In this document: positions 10,979 to 22,462 of the stretch, piece by piece
Position numbering within the stretch: the stretch's first letter is position 1
How the letters are laid out: each line of letters starts with the position of its first letter
NCBI GenBank assembly: GCA_027946555.1
Contig: JAPEVC010000210.1
Coordinates: 1 to 61,751 of the forward strand
Direction: 5' to 3'
From: Gnomoniopsis sp. IMI 355080
Lineage: Eukaryota; Ascomycota; Sordariomycetes; Diaporthales; Gnomoniaceae
DNA length: 61,751 nt
The notes under the pieces: generated by a model
What the model was told of the DNA's origin: nothing
Database searches by the model: none
The model's input: only the letters and a program-made list of their open reading frames with translations
Program-made: the position numbers and the translations under genes

Positions 10979-12573
10979 TTATATCTCTCTTCCATTCCTT
11001 AGATTTGACTCTGTGGCCCTAAGCTCATTCTCCAAAGCCTCATATGCGTCATATCCAAAGAGCTCATCCAAGAATTCTTTGCGAGACCGGATATTGATAT
11101 GGTCTGGCCAGATACCTGGGTGTGAGAGAAGATACTCGTCGCGCTGTTCCTGTTCTGGCCCATCCTCCATCTGAGTGAACCAGCGCGAGTCGATGGAAGC
11201 TGCGGCTACCATGGATGTTCGCCCGATGCGTAGCTTTTCATATATTGATAGGGACGTAGACAAATCTTTGGCATCAGGATATGCCTTGAGGACACCGCCG
11301 AGGACTGCAGCGTCTTCAATCCCCATGGCTGCACCTTGTGCTAGATAAGGCGTCATAGCATGAGCACTGTCGCCAATGAGACAAAGGTGGCCCGAAGGAT
11401 GAACCCAACGGTCCACAGAATTGTGGGTGTAGAGCCTCCATTCAAGGACGGAGTCTACATATTGTACGATAGTTGCAATTCTGTAGGAATTTAGCCTGAT
11501 TAAGGGACTATTTACAACATCACAGGAATAGAATGACTGACCTTGGATCCCAATCTTGAAACGCCTTGAGGACCTCGTCAGGCGTTCCGCTCTTCTGGTC
11601 GACGCCATCTTCCATTGTGCCAAGTTCGACATCGCAGCTGTGGAAAGTATCAATAGTAATGCCAAATTAAGGTCGAGAGGTGGATCAAATACGTGAAAAC
11701 AAGATTGACCAGCGTGTCATTGACGCCCTCAAGAAGGTACGACAGAATGGTACCCTTAGGTCCGATCCAGTGGATATTTCCTGGTCTCGTGATCAGGTCT
11801 TCTAGGCCTTCGATGCCTCTCAATCTGCTCGCCGGAAGCGTCACCCGGTAGGCCATCTGGCCTGTCGGTACTGGAGGACTATCATAACCCAGGACCACGT
11901 TTCTACAAGTCGAGTGCAGCCCTAGAGCAAAAAGTGAAAAGACGCATCAGTAAACTGCACTCCGATAGGCGCAGCGCGACAACTCACCATCAGACGCAAT
12001 TATGAGATCTGCTGTGAACTTCTTCCCGTCTTTCGTCGTCACTGAAGGTAGGCTTGGGTCTGCATCGATGACTCTGCAATCAAAGAAGCTCTCGACTCCC
12101 ACGGTCACGGCACACTCAAGGAGTCCACGGTGAAGGTCCGCGCGATGGATATGCCTATATGATGGCCCATTCAGCAGGACTCGACGTAATGAAGCAATAC
12201 TGTTTCATTTACCAATATGGTGACCCGTATTCCTCGTGCGCGGGATCCTTTAGAGGGCACTGAACCAGCATTTTGCCATCCTGCCATCGTAGCATACGGT
12301 GGTCCACCGGCTCAGTACAGTACTTTTCTATGAATTTATCAATACCCAAACGACGCAGGATACGAGATGAGTTAGGTGACACTTGGATGCCTATTGCAGT
12401 TGTCTCAGTATCCAATGTCACGAAGCAGGCACGAGATGTTGATAAACTTTACCAGCTCCAATGTAAGTTATTTTCGGTGCACTTTCCAAGACTTGCACAC
12501 GATGTCCTGACTTTGCCAATGAAATGGCAGCTGTCAGACCAGCAAGCCCACTCCCAATGATTATGATATGCTG
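10979..12573 (-). CDS. FAD-dependent monooxygenase, salicylate-hydroxylase-like
   Basis: Minus strand, exons 12573-12453, 12390-12213, 12154-11988, 11921-11693, 11637-11542 and 11480-10979. All phases close, giving about 430 residues. Visible: the FAD Rossmann motif IIIIGSGLAGLTAAISLAKSG with the strand-end acidic residue (VLESAP), then IGAGIQVSPNSSRILRRLGI, the IIASDGLHSTCR (DG) motif and the GD motif LIGDSAHAMTPYLAQGA. These define class A flavoprotein hydroxylases of the salicylate hydroxylase/UbiH-like group, which use NAD(P)H and O2 to hydroxylate aromatic substrates. The exact substrate is unknown. The first coding exon (a few residues, before the acceptor at 12574) is unresolved; ATGs at 12691 or 12628 are candidates. 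It is divergent from a major facilitator transporter, suggesting joint regulation and uptake or export of substrate or product. Confidence 0.88.
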
Positions 12574-13141
12574 CTGGAGAGGTCAGAATGGAGATCTTAG
12601 GTAGTATGTCCTTCACAACACAGACCATTTTGCTAAAGAGACTTAGATTCTTGGCAAAGGTGACTGGAATAAATGGCAAAAGTTTTGCCACAGATTCAAA
12701 GATGTCCGAGCTTGGGATGACTGAGACCAGATAACCTAAATGTCAATAGTAAGCACTATTTATCAATACCCTATACTGCGTGCCTCCCTCGCAGTCAATG
12801 TGACTGGTTGAACCATATCCTGAGGTCAACTCCGCACCTGAAGGTGTGTACAGTGTCGCACCAATACAACTTTATCATACGTCGCTAGTTCGTAATAGGC
12901 CAGCATACGTCAAGTCTTACCGGGTGCTGCGCTATCCACAGGTGTAACTTCGCTTACCGTTCCATAGAGATGACCTGATGGTCCTCTGCGTTATCTCACG
13001 CGAAACTTGTTTACTTTTGACTTTATACTCTCTTTTTGAGAACCCAAAGATGAGTCTCGAAGTGGCATTCGACAGCCCTCCATTGAAACGCACTATCACA
13101 AACACCAAACGGGGTCAGTCGTCCACGATTAACCCAAGCGG
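12574..13141. promoter_or_regulatory. Shared divergent upstream region, monooxygenase / transporter
   Basis: About 570 nt separates the 5' ends of the minus-strand monooxygenase and the plus-strand transporter, so both promoters must lie here. It includes the unresolved first exon of the monooxygenase. I see no clear palindromic CGG-type zinc-cluster site. Confidence 0.5.
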
Positions 13142-14956
13142 ATGACCATGGATACCGAAGGCGAGACCGTGAAACCCTTCCAACAAAAAGAGGATGTCCG
13201 CGTCAACCAGACTGAAAATACGAGCTATGGGAGGCTGGACCCTCATGGACTTCCACTTGTCCCGCAACCAAGCCATTGGCGAGATGATCCTCTGGTATGA
13301 GTCCCCTTGTTGTGCTCATCGATATGGTGGAGTTAATTATCGACACAGAACTGGTCCCGAGCAAGGAAATGGGCTGTGTTGTTGCAAGTAAGACATATCC
13401 AAAGCTTTGTAATGCATCTTTGAAAAACAGCTAAGCATATTTTGCTTTTTAGGTGTCTTTTATGGCTTTCCTCGGACCTTTCAATGCAGCAGTTGTCAAC
13501 CCGAGTCTCGTTACGCTTGCCAAAGACTTCCACAAAACCACCACGGTCATTTCATACTCTACCACCGTGTCTATCATCATGGGAGGTGTATCTGTAAGAC
13601 ACCTGAAACTGCTGGAGGCATCCAGTGGTATTCAAGCTAAACCTTGAACAGCCGTTCATATTCGGACCACTGACGAATGTGTATGGCAGGCGGCCTGTCA
13701 CTCTCGTATGTCAACTCCTCGCGGTTCTGGGAAACATTGGATCGGCCAGTTCGTCGACGTATTCAGCGCTACTCGGTACCCGGGCTCTCAATGGCGTCGG
13801 ATTTGGAGGCATGATGTCTGTCGGGACTGCTTGTGTCAGTGACATGTTCTTCCTGCACGAGCGTGGCGAGAAGACGGGAATTTACACCGTTTTTGTCACG
13901 AACGGAGCTCACATCGCGGCTATTTGTTAGTCTCACAGCTTTCCCCCACTCAACTCTGCAAAGGACTGACGATTCGTTCCGGGACACCAGGCGGCGGTTT
14001 TCTATCGCAATATGCCAGCTGGAGGTGGGATTTCTGGTTGCCCTCCATCATTACCGCATGCTCTCTTCTCGTAGCCGTATTCGGCTTTCCAGAGACTCTC
14101 TTTTCCAGGGACCCAGCGTTCCTCCGCAACAGACAGAGGGAGAGGCCTTACTGGGCTATGCTGTTCAACCTCCGCGGCAATATGATCCCAGGTCGACGCC
14201 TTCACCTCGCCGAGTTCTTCTACAGCTTTCGCATGCTCAAGTATCCTTCCGTGCTATTGCCCGTTTGGTGGTATACCTGGTGCTGGACATTTGTGAACAT
14301 TCTCCCCGCGCTCACAATGTCATCAATATACACTTCAATATACCACCTGAAAACAGGGGCTATCGGGCTTTGCCTGGGCGTCTCGCTGCTCATTGGAAGT
14401 CTTCTAGGCGAACTCACAGCCGGAAAACTATCTGATCACCTCCTCTACGTCCTGGCCAAACGGCACAACACCATCCGTAAACCAGAGCACAGACTATACC
14501 TCACTACCGTCGGGGCGTTCATGATGCCAGTCGGAATTATCATATTTGGCGTCTGTGTGGAAAGACGAATGAACTATATTATTCCTCTCATAGGGGTGGC
14601 TATCGGTAAGCGAGCTCTACGCGTCGACGAATTTCCCCTGTTGATATATTGATACAATATTATCTCCAGGTGCCTATGGCCTTCAAATGTCATCGACTTG
14701 CCTTTATGCATACGTCGCCGACTGCTACAAGCCCCAAACTGCGGAGACAGGGGTGCTGATGAACCTTTCGCGCGGCCTTTCCTTTTGCTTGGCTTTCTTC
14801 GCTCTTCCATACGGGGAAATGGTCGGTTATGACTTGGCATGGATGACATTTGCCCTTATCCTGTGGGTTTTTTGGTTCCCAATTCTCGCTTTGATGTTTT
14901 GGGGCGAACGATGGAGGAGCACGTTGCCGGTACCCCATATTCACCAGTATCTGTAA
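13142..14956 (+). CDS. Major facilitator transporter, DHA1-like
   Basis: Six exons: 13142-13294, 13349-13387, 13453-13593, 13652-13925, 13991-14605 and 14670-14956 (502 residues; all phases close). The cytosolic N-terminus has GRLDPHGLPLVPQPSHWRDD followed by NW, the signature preceding TM1 in fungal drug:H+ antiporter-1 transporters. TM segments follow (for example SFMAFLGPFNAAVVNPS). The loop motif YGRRP and motif-C-like VGTACVSDMFFLHERGEKTG are visible. It has about 12 membrane segments and sits in the plasma membrane by family. Two in-frame starts (13142, 13148) exist; the first is used. Divergence from the aromatic monooxygenase suggests transport of the same aromatic compound or its product (inference). 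Confidence 0.88.
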
Positions 14957-15395
14957 TTATCGCACACTCCCGAGCAGAGAATTTGACTAGCAAGCTGGAA
15001 ATTGTTTCTCGTCCTGCGCCAGCTGAATGAAATTGTATCCCAGGAAGGCCTTTACACAATTTCGCAGACGAAAGGGCCAACAATCCGTCCCTTTGCAACC
15101 TTCCGGTCTTTGGCCTTTGGTATGACAGGGAGGGTTGTGTAGTGTATTGTCTTAGCCCAAGCTGCCGGCAGCGTCTCCATTAGTTATCGGCTGCCTTATC
15201 AGGCTCGAAAGCATGGTCCTTGTTGTCATAGTCCAAGTACATCGCCAGATTGTGAGATGTCAGAGCTTGCTTTGTTCTTGATAAACGATATACGGGTATC
15301 GAACTTCAGTGCAGATCGTCCATGAACTCCAATCTTTCACAACTCAGCCCGATGCCACCGTTCCGTTTGTCCATCACAGGAAAACCAGCCATTCC
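14957..15395. other. Intergenic between convergent genes
   Basis: Holds the 3' ends of the transporter and of the downstream minus-strand gene. No gene seen. Confidence 0.5.
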
Positions 15396-16664
15396 TCACA
15401 AGGCCCAATAAATATCCACCTTGACAGCATCCACATGATTTGCCCAACCGCCAAACCTCGACTTAGCCCAGACCGTCACGACGTCTCCAAGCTTGAGGTT
15501 TCGGACAAAGTCCCCGGTGCCTGTCTCCTCGCCACGCCCATTGTCTTTCAGCTGCTGTGCAGTGGGTGGGTCGATATTATCGTTCCATGACCAGACGACC
15601 GTGTGAGTAGTGGGATTGCGGGTGGCAGTCTTGTTGTGCTGTATGGTGTACCGCGGTGAAGCGAGAAGGTCGAAGTGGAGAGCTGGGGGGTCGGCGTTGG
15701 GCTCTAGAGTTGGGTAGATGGGTCGCAGGTCGTGGACGGGTGGGTAGGGATCGGAAGAGTCGTCGTTAAACTCTGGTGATGGGTCGCCCTGGTGATCGGA
15801 TGGCTTCTCGCTGAGAGCCGCCAACTTGGATGACTCTCCCTCGGTGGCCTCAGCAGGTGCCTCTTCAGTGGATACCCTTCTTTCGACAGACACGCCAGCG
15901 GCAGCCTTCTCGTCAGATGTACTCTCAGGATCTGCGCTCCTTCCAAATCTCTCCAGCCCAGCCTCACACCAGGTGTATGATCCTCGATAACTTCCTCTAT
16001 CTTGCCTCGCAGTGTTCGACCAGCCCTGGTCATGGCTAGTGATGGTGAAGACAATCTTCCGGCATGGATATTGTATGGTGTCGGTCGGTCCACCTATCCA
16101 TGTCTGAAATTGCGAGACTGGGTACTCCGCACCGTCGGGAAGTGGTTTGGGTTCCACGCGCGTAAATGTGTAGCCGTGTTCGTCTTTTGGGGTCTTGATG
16201 AGGCCCAAGGGCTTCGTTCGCAGCTGAAGGTGGATTAGTACGTGTAGGACTAAATTGCGCCCCCAAAATCAGTGTGTTGAACCTACGACGAATCTGTTTT
16301 CTCTATCTCCCCCCGACATCGTAATGAAGGAGCTGTCGAGGGTGGCAGAGGTGTGGGGCCAGTATTCAGCAAAGTCAAGGATAGAGAGGACGACCTCGGC
16401 GGGGAGCTTTAAGCCCTGTTGCAGCATCATCTTGGTGACGACGACATCTATAGGAGATGGCTCGTAGTTGTGAGGCTCCACATAGTCGCTTTTGGACGAG
16501 GAATTAGAGTCACTGCTCGGGTTGGACGACATTGATGAGGATGAGGGCGCGGAAGGACCATCTCCACTAAAGCCAAAGGCTTGCGCCAACGGCGTTAGAA
16601 ACGATGGAAGATAGGACATGATGATCAACAAGACCAGTGGAAATAGCCAAGAATCCCAAATCAT
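15396..16664 (-). CDS. Conserved fungal protein of unknown function
   Basis: Two exons, 16664-16287 and 16223-15396, joined in phase 0 (401 residues). The ATG at 16664 opens a hydrophobic N-terminus (MIWDSWLFPLVLLIIMSYLP), a likely signal anchor. The first exon contains a Ser-rich linker and LPAEVVLSILDFAEYWPHTSATL, an F-box-like or folded helix pair. The second contains IVFTITSHDQGWSNTARQ and SYTWCEAGLERFG, then an acidic disordered insert, and ends in NLKLGDVVTVWAKSRFGGWANHVDAVKVDIYWAL, a beta-rich terminal block. The ITSHDQGWS...WCEAG pattern recurs in ascomycete proteins that I cannot tie to a biochemical role. The two conserved blocks separated by the low-complexity insert probably form one beta-sandwich-like domain (inference). 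Confidence 0.75.
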
Positions 16665-17202
16665 GGGTATTTGTGTACTTCGGCTTGGAAGTTGAGCGCG
16701 TGTGTCACGGCGAATGACCACAAATGCTGCCTCTGGGTCGTTCGCTTGTACTGTAGGCGAAGAGAAGACTCTGGAGTCACTGTTGTATGGAGTCTGAAAA
16801 TCTAATCTGTACTGATGCTACAGGTGAGGGAGGCCGTGATTTTTCAAGCGAGATGTGATTTGTAGGTAGCAAAGGCACCTAAGGTTTGTCGGTGTTCGCA
16901 GGCCTCCAGATGGAGTTGTAGTTGATATCCGGGGTTCATGCTAAAGCCCCACGTCATGTGGGGAAGGTAGCTTTACGTCATCTTTCCATATCACACGCCA
17001 TGGGGTGTGTATAGGCTCTTGGCAAGGGTGGTGCGATCGCGGACTCCAAGAAGGTCAAAAAAGATTACAAACCCATAACTTTGTGCTCACGAATCAGTCC
17101 ACCACGGACGGCGGCCGTAAAGGGCTGTCTCGCCTACGACAGCGACCGGGTGGTTCTTCACTACTTCAACTTTCCCCTTCACTTCCAAGATTCGAAGCCG
17201 CC
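16665..17202. promoter_or_regulatory. Divergent upstream region of unknown gene and CysA-like gene
   Basis: About 540 nt. The 200 nt before 17203 are CT-rich (a CTTTCCCCTTCACTTCC-type leader), typical of a fungal transcript start. An open reading continues upstream from 17005 but lacks family similarity. No specific binding site is called. Confidence 0.4.
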
Positions 17203-18774
17203 ATGCAGACCTCACGATCGCTTGCGAGGGCCGTTCGCCAGGTCCAGCCCGTCTACGCGCCCAGCAGGACGAGCAACAAGTTCGTCCTGACTTCTCGACA
17301 TTCGCTGCCAGCTCCTACTCCATACCTTCACACGACGCTCACACGACCAGCGCAACGATGTCTTCACTCATCACCCGCCCGCGCTCAATCGGGCGGCGCG
17401 TCCAACCCGGCCATGTCCTTCCCCTGCCTCGACGCTGTCGAAACCACCTCGGCCAGCCTCGAGGCCCGCTCCTCCACCTCCGGCCCTGAGCCCTCCTATA
17501 CCACCGGCGCAACTCTCAAATACCACTGCGAGGACCCCATTCTGCTGGACTGGGGCGGAATACTACGCGAGTTCGACATTGCCTACGAGGCTTGGGGCAC
17601 CATGAACCAGGACAAATCGAATGTCATCTTGCTACACACCGGTCTGTCCGCCTCTTCCCACGCACACTCCACCAAGCTCAATCCCCAGCCCGGGTGGTGG
17701 GAGAAGTTCATCGGGCCTGGCTGTGCGTTGGATACAGACAAATACTTCGTCATTTGCACCAATGTCATCGGCGGCTGTTACGGCTCGACCGGGCCCAGCA
17801 GCATCGATCCTGCCGACGGGAAGAACTACGCCACGCGCTTCCCTATCCTCACCATTGACGACATGGTGCGTGCCCAGTTCCGCCTCCTCGACCACCTCGG
17901 CGTTGATAAGCTCTACGCCAGCGTCGGGTCTAGCATGGGCGGCATGCTCTCCCTCGCCTCGGGCGCGCTTTTCCCCGACCGCATCGGCCGTCTCGTATCC
18001 ATCAGTGGCTGCGCACGCAGCCATCCATACAGCATTGCTATGCGCCACACCCAGCGCCAGGTCCTGATGATGGACCCAAATTGGAGTCGTGGGTATTACT
18101 ACGGCAAGATACCGCCTCACCACGGCATGAAGCTTGCTCGAGAGATTGCTACTGTCACGTATCGCTCAGGTCCGGAGTGGGAACAACGGTTCGGACGCCG
18201 GAGAGCCGACCCGAGCAAACCGCCGGCACTGTGCCCAGACTTTTTGATCGAGACCTACCTGGATCATGCGGGTCAGAAGTTCAACCTGACCTATGATGCC
18301 AATAGTCTTTTGTATGTTAGCAAAGCAATGGATCTGTTCGACCTCGGCCGCGAGAACCGCCTGCGCACGATTGCCCGCCGCGCAGAGCGGGAGAAGGAGC
18401 TTTCTGCCGGTGGCGCTGTCACCTTTGACGACGCTAGCTGCAGCTTGACACTGCCAGAGGTCGCGTATGAGGAGCAGCCTGGCTCGGAGGAAGGCGAGGT
18501 CGACACGCGCGAGGCCATGAGCGCGAAGCCGCCTGCAGATCTGGTCGCAGGGCTGGCGGGTCTGCGGGATCACCCGACACTGGTCATGGGCGTGGCTAGC
18601 GATATTCTGTTCCCGGCATGGCAGCAGCGGGAGATCGCTGAGACGTTGCGGTATGTGGGGAATCGGAAGGTGACACATGTGGAGCTCAGTGAGGAGCAGA
18701 GTCTGTTTGGCCATGATACATTCTTGCTGGATCTGAAGAATATTGGTGGGAACATCAAGAACTTTTTGGGTTGA
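17203..18774 (+). CDS. cysA: Serine/homoserine O-acetyltransferase, CysA/MetX type (mitochondrial)
   Basis: Single exon of 523 residues; ATG 17203 has a good context and begins an Arg/Ser-rich presequence (MQTSRSLARAVRQVQ), a mitochondrial targeting signal. The alpha/beta hydrolase core of the MetX family follows: DIAYEAWGTMNQDKSNVILL, HTGLSASSH, VIGGCYGSTGP and nucleophile motif SVGSSMGGM (Ser244). The acid is Asp467 (ASDILFP) and the base His504 (FGHDTF), completing the triad. The block SISGCARSHPYSIAMRHTQ is characteristic of the fungal serine O-acetyltransferases described as cysA in Aspergillus nidulans and cys2 in fission yeast. These resemble homoserine acetyltransferase but make O-acetylserine for cysteine synthesis. 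An acidic insert lies at about residues 405-450. The alternative, a true homoserine O-acetyltransferase, is less likely because of the mitochondrial leader. Confidence 0.88.
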   Translation: MQTSRSLARAVRQVQPVYAPSRTSNKFVLTSRHSLPAPTPYLHTTLTRPAQRCLHSSPARAQSGGASNPAMSFPCLDAVETTSASLEARSSTSGPEPSYTTGATLKYHCEDPILLDWGGILREFDIAYEAWGTMNQDKSNVILLHTGLSASSHAHSTKLNPQPGWWEKFIGPGCALDTDKYFVICTNVIGGCYGSTGPSSIDPADGKNYATRFPILTIDDMVRAQFRLLDHLGVDKLYASVGSSMGGMLSLASGALFPDRIGRLVSISGCARSHPYSIAMRHTQRQVLMMDPNWSRGYYYGKIPPHHGMKLAREIATVTYRSGPEWEQRFGRRRADPSKPPALCPDFLIETYLDHAGQKFNLTYDANSLLYVSKAMDLFDLGRENRLRTIARRAEREKELSAGGAVTFDDASCSLTLPEVAYEEQPGSEEGEVDTREAMSAKPPADLVAGLAGLRDHPTLVMGVASDILFPAWQQREIAETLRYVGNRKVTHVELSEEQSLFGHDTFLLDLKNIGGNIKNFLG

Positions 18775-20526
18775 GGCTGTTGCTTATTGTGGGCGACAAA
18801 GAGGCCCGGGGTGGGAGTGATGCTGAGGTATGTTGCCATTTTAAAAGCGAGCATTTGGAGGCATTTTCTGCTTAACTCAGCATTGCGCACTTTGGTATAC
18901 CCAGACTCTTTACAGTAGTTCGAAGTTCCACGTCCACTGCTTCTAGCGTATTGTGTTCGCAGCTGGGCATCATGGTATCTAATCATTAGATCTTCTGAAT
19001 GTCGATGTGCCACCATGTTGAGAAGCTATTGACCCTGGGCCTTGACTTGCGATTTGAAGTAACGTCCTCTCAGCGCCTGGCGCGGTTGCAAATTGCGGCG
19101 CGTATTGTCTCTGCTGAAAGACGGAAGGTTCAGCTTTTTCATTTCCCACGTCATGGTTCCAGAACCAATATCTCAACATCGCGTCAAGCCTATATCAAAC
19201 AATATAAAACAATATCAACACACGCGCTTCACGATGGGAAAGAAACCAATATCCAAGTCATCAACCACCGAGCCCCTTCCACCACCAACGACCACCTCTG
19301 TCCTCGCCGCACACCCCATTTCTATGTTACCAGCTCAGCGTCTTACTTCACGATCTACATAACGTGGAAAAGGGATCCATGACTCGACAGCGTCACCGAC
19401 GTGCAGTACCTTGCCGCGCCGTACTTTACGCCCGCTGAGGCGCGAGTCGTCAAGAACGCAGTGGTCGATCATGAGCTGCCCCGCTTCACCACCGCCACCC
19501 CAGGAGCCCATCGGGATGCGGATTCGGATTATCATGATGCTCATTTCAATAACACAAATGCAGAGGAAGAGGAGATTGCGGGCAGAGAATTGTGACTAAG
19601 TCGTTGTAGGAAGGACTTGAGGCAAGGATGCAAGGTAGTGTCAAGCACGAGGAAAGACAGAAGGTTGAAGAACCGCTAGTGCACGGCACGAAGAAGAGGC
19701 AGAAGTGAGCGATGTTGTACTGTATCCATGCCGACTCTCGCTTTTGAGATACCATCGTGGGGCTCAGCTTGCGACGTTTCTCGATTTCAAGCAAAAAGCG
19801 ATCCAAAGCTCTATTCAGTTGGTCGTGGCACACGACTCCAGAGCTTTGTCGTCGTGAGACCCTGCAAGAATTGCCCGATTGGGTTGATAACCGGGGTTGT
19901 GATTGGTGGGAGAAAAGACTTATACTCCATGTCCAGGCGGCCAGGGGGGTTTCGGTCTCGAAGTTAGAAGACAACGTTCTTGGCTTTTATATGGACGCAA
20001 CCATTCATCATTCCACATCCGACAGCTGGTCGGATGGGGTTTCATGGAAGAAATGAAAATACCAGCATTACTCGGATGAGACTCACCTAGGCAAGATGTT
20101 GCTAATTTGGGGAGTGCTTGGCCACCTGATGTGGATCTTTCCATCAGATATGAAGCGGAATACTGCCTAGCATCGTCAAATTTGTCGAATATGTGTTTGA
20201 GGGTGCCTGTTTCCATGTCCCACCTGATTGAACAACTTCAAATCAACAACACACTATTCTTTTACAGATGCCTCTTATCTTCAAAGTCTCTTAGCTCCCA
20301 TCCAGCGGTTGAGGAGTGCTGGACCGGTAGAGCCTGGCTCCCTTGAACTTCACAACCCCTGACCATGCATATTCACAATGGACACTATTCCCCTATCAGA
20401 CTGCCTTCTCAAGACGTAGAATTCTGAGTAATAAAGACAAGTAATACCGTCGCATACCTTTTCAAACATGCTCATTTAGTATTGTATTTGCGGGAATATC
20501 ATTCTTAGGTAGAGAGAGGTGTTGAC
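18775..20526. other. Intergenic, no gene recognised
   Basis: About 1.75 kb. A 42-codon reading starting MGKKPISKSSTTEPLPPP (from 19234) and a 66-codon reading at 19401-19599 are the only ones with non-random composition. Neither can be extended by splicing into a recognisable protein. They may be decayed remains. Confidence 0.45.
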
Positions 20527-21746
20527 TCACGTAGATCCCGCCACAGCCAACTCGACCGTCTTAGCCCTGGAAAGAACCGATAATACTGTAATAAATAGGC
20601 TCGTGGCTGTAATGATGACACTCAATCTGAATGTCAGGTTGGTGATAATGTCGCATATAACCACTGGTGCCAACAGCAGAGTGATGAGGACGGGAGTGAG
20701 AAGCAAGCGGGCTTTCACCTCCACCGAGTCTCTATCGAAGATGTGCACGTGGTCGTCGCGTGAGACATCATTGTTGGGTCTCTATGGAATGATCAGTGAT
20801 TTCGAATCATCACGCATATGAACACCTGCAAGAAAAACAGTAAGTTTGCATACCTTACCAACATGCTTCAGCCACAGTGTCACCAACCGGTCCATCCAGG
20901 AAAGCACCAGGTCGTCTTCTGTGTTAAGAACCAATAAGTCGTCATGCCGGGAGAGAAAATCGGTTTCTTCTCGTGCGATACACGGATTCCAATCGAGCCA
21001 ATTCTCGATGTTCTCGATGTACCGAGACCGAGGCTTTGGGAAGGAAGACACGCGATGATTCCGCACCATCAAATTATCTAACACGGAGTTAGGAACATGT
21101 TGGCTGGGAAGCGTTGCTCAAATCCAAAATTGCATACCCAACAAGGGCATGACCTACCGAAAGACTCCAACTGTTTATCAAGCTCTTCTACCACGGCTTT
21201 ACGATCTTCATTTCTGTCCCCACGCCGAGTAGCGTGGAAGACCTCCTTTGTCTCATCTCTGTCAATGTCGTTCAGTCGTTCCTCTAACTCGACGATGCGG
21301 TCCTGTTTGAGCAGAAGCAGCCGAGTGCGTACATGGGAGAAACGCCGGAAAACTTGAAAATTGTCGAGCGCAGCTATGAATGCCGAGAATCGTGGGTAGC
21401 CCAACGGGAAATCCTCAACTTTCAATTATTCATGTTAGCAGATGCATTACCGGGTAAGCTGGGAGGAATGGTACTGTAACTAACTCTGAACCATTTCAAC
21501 TTTCTCGTCACCCTCTATCTGACAACTCGAAGACGTCTCAGACGTTTGCGAGTTACTAGTTGTCCAGGGCATCATACTAAAGAGCTTCGACATGTTTATA
21601 ATAATGTTCCTAGGAGCTAATCCAAAATTCGTGACGATGCGCATGCTCACTCTTCCAACAGCGCCTCCACGCTGCACTTCTTTTTCTCCTAGAGTGACTC
21701 CTGGAGAACCACTCTCGATATCGACGTTTTCCCTAATTCCGTCCAT
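20527..21746 (-). CDS. DUF6594 membrane protein
   Basis: Exons 21746-21485, 21418-21158, 21077-20854 and 20781-20527, all phases closing (about 333 residues). The signature DFPLGYPRFSAFIAALDNFQVFRRFSHVRTRLLLLKQDRIVELEERL is the DUF6594 opening. It is followed by the acidic, Arg-rich helical region and NWLDWNPCIAREETDFLSRHDDLL. The last exon carries VHIFDRDSVEVKARLLLTP and two to three hydrophobic helices (ITLLLAPVVICDIITNLTF; LSVIITATSLFITVLSVL), the C-terminal membrane module of the family. Function is unknown; the long charged helix suggests coiled-coil assembly beneath a membrane (inference). The exact stop is uncertain, because a donor-like GTGAGT overlaps the TGA at 20529-20527 and one more short exon could follow. 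Confidence 0.85.
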
Positions 21747-22462
21747 GTTTTTTAATGATTTGCTTTGAGAACGATCACTTCTATAGTGCGGCCAGCAAGT
21801 ACGATGTCTGTGTGGTATCGGGTACGGGTATAAGCCCGGAGAAGTTGATGGGGTTCATAGACGCTCCGGCCCCCTCTTTATGATTTTGAGCCTCACATCT
21901 AACAGTAGCACATCCCTTAATCTTGGTACTGATTATGCGTATACTGGCTAGCCAATGTGTTTCCCTTAGTGAACGCAGCCTATATTATGATCGCGGGTCA
22001 CAAGAGCATCTCACGGCAGATCTATAGATGCAGAGATGTGGACGTCTCCGCCACTTCTGGTGTTGGTGATCCGGATCATGCAGCGAATCTGCGGGGTAAG
22101 GCTTTAGGTTGACAGCTGGTCTACTACTGAAATCTGCGTTCTCTCCGACTGCATATGCTGGGCTGGCTGGGTGGCAGTGTGCTGCATACCTACGAACCGT
22201 TAAGGTGGGGGTAAGCAGAGGGGCGGGCAGGGCATGCCTCTGCAGTTCGAGGATGCAATCAGGTTGGGAGACGTACATGGGCCTTCGAAAGAGGAATAAG
22301 GCTGCCACGGAATAAATCCATCCGTCCTGAAATGACGAAGCTCGCGCGCTTCATACATGCACAATACAAGTCAACCTTACCTTCCTTCGACATCTAAGTA
22401 TTCCTGAAGCAACCATAGTCAACCTCGTCGTAATAAGAAGAAAGTCGTACAGGCTAGGCATA
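21747..22462. promoter_or_regulatory. Divergent upstream region of DUF6594 gene and small gene
   Basis: About 715 nt between the 5' ends of the two genes. No additional gene or named binding site is supported. Confidence 0.4.

Noticed and set aside
17632..18123. Antisense open reading of 163 codons within the acetyltransferase gene
   Set aside because: A GC-rich shadow of the conserved catalytic region; no independent similarity.
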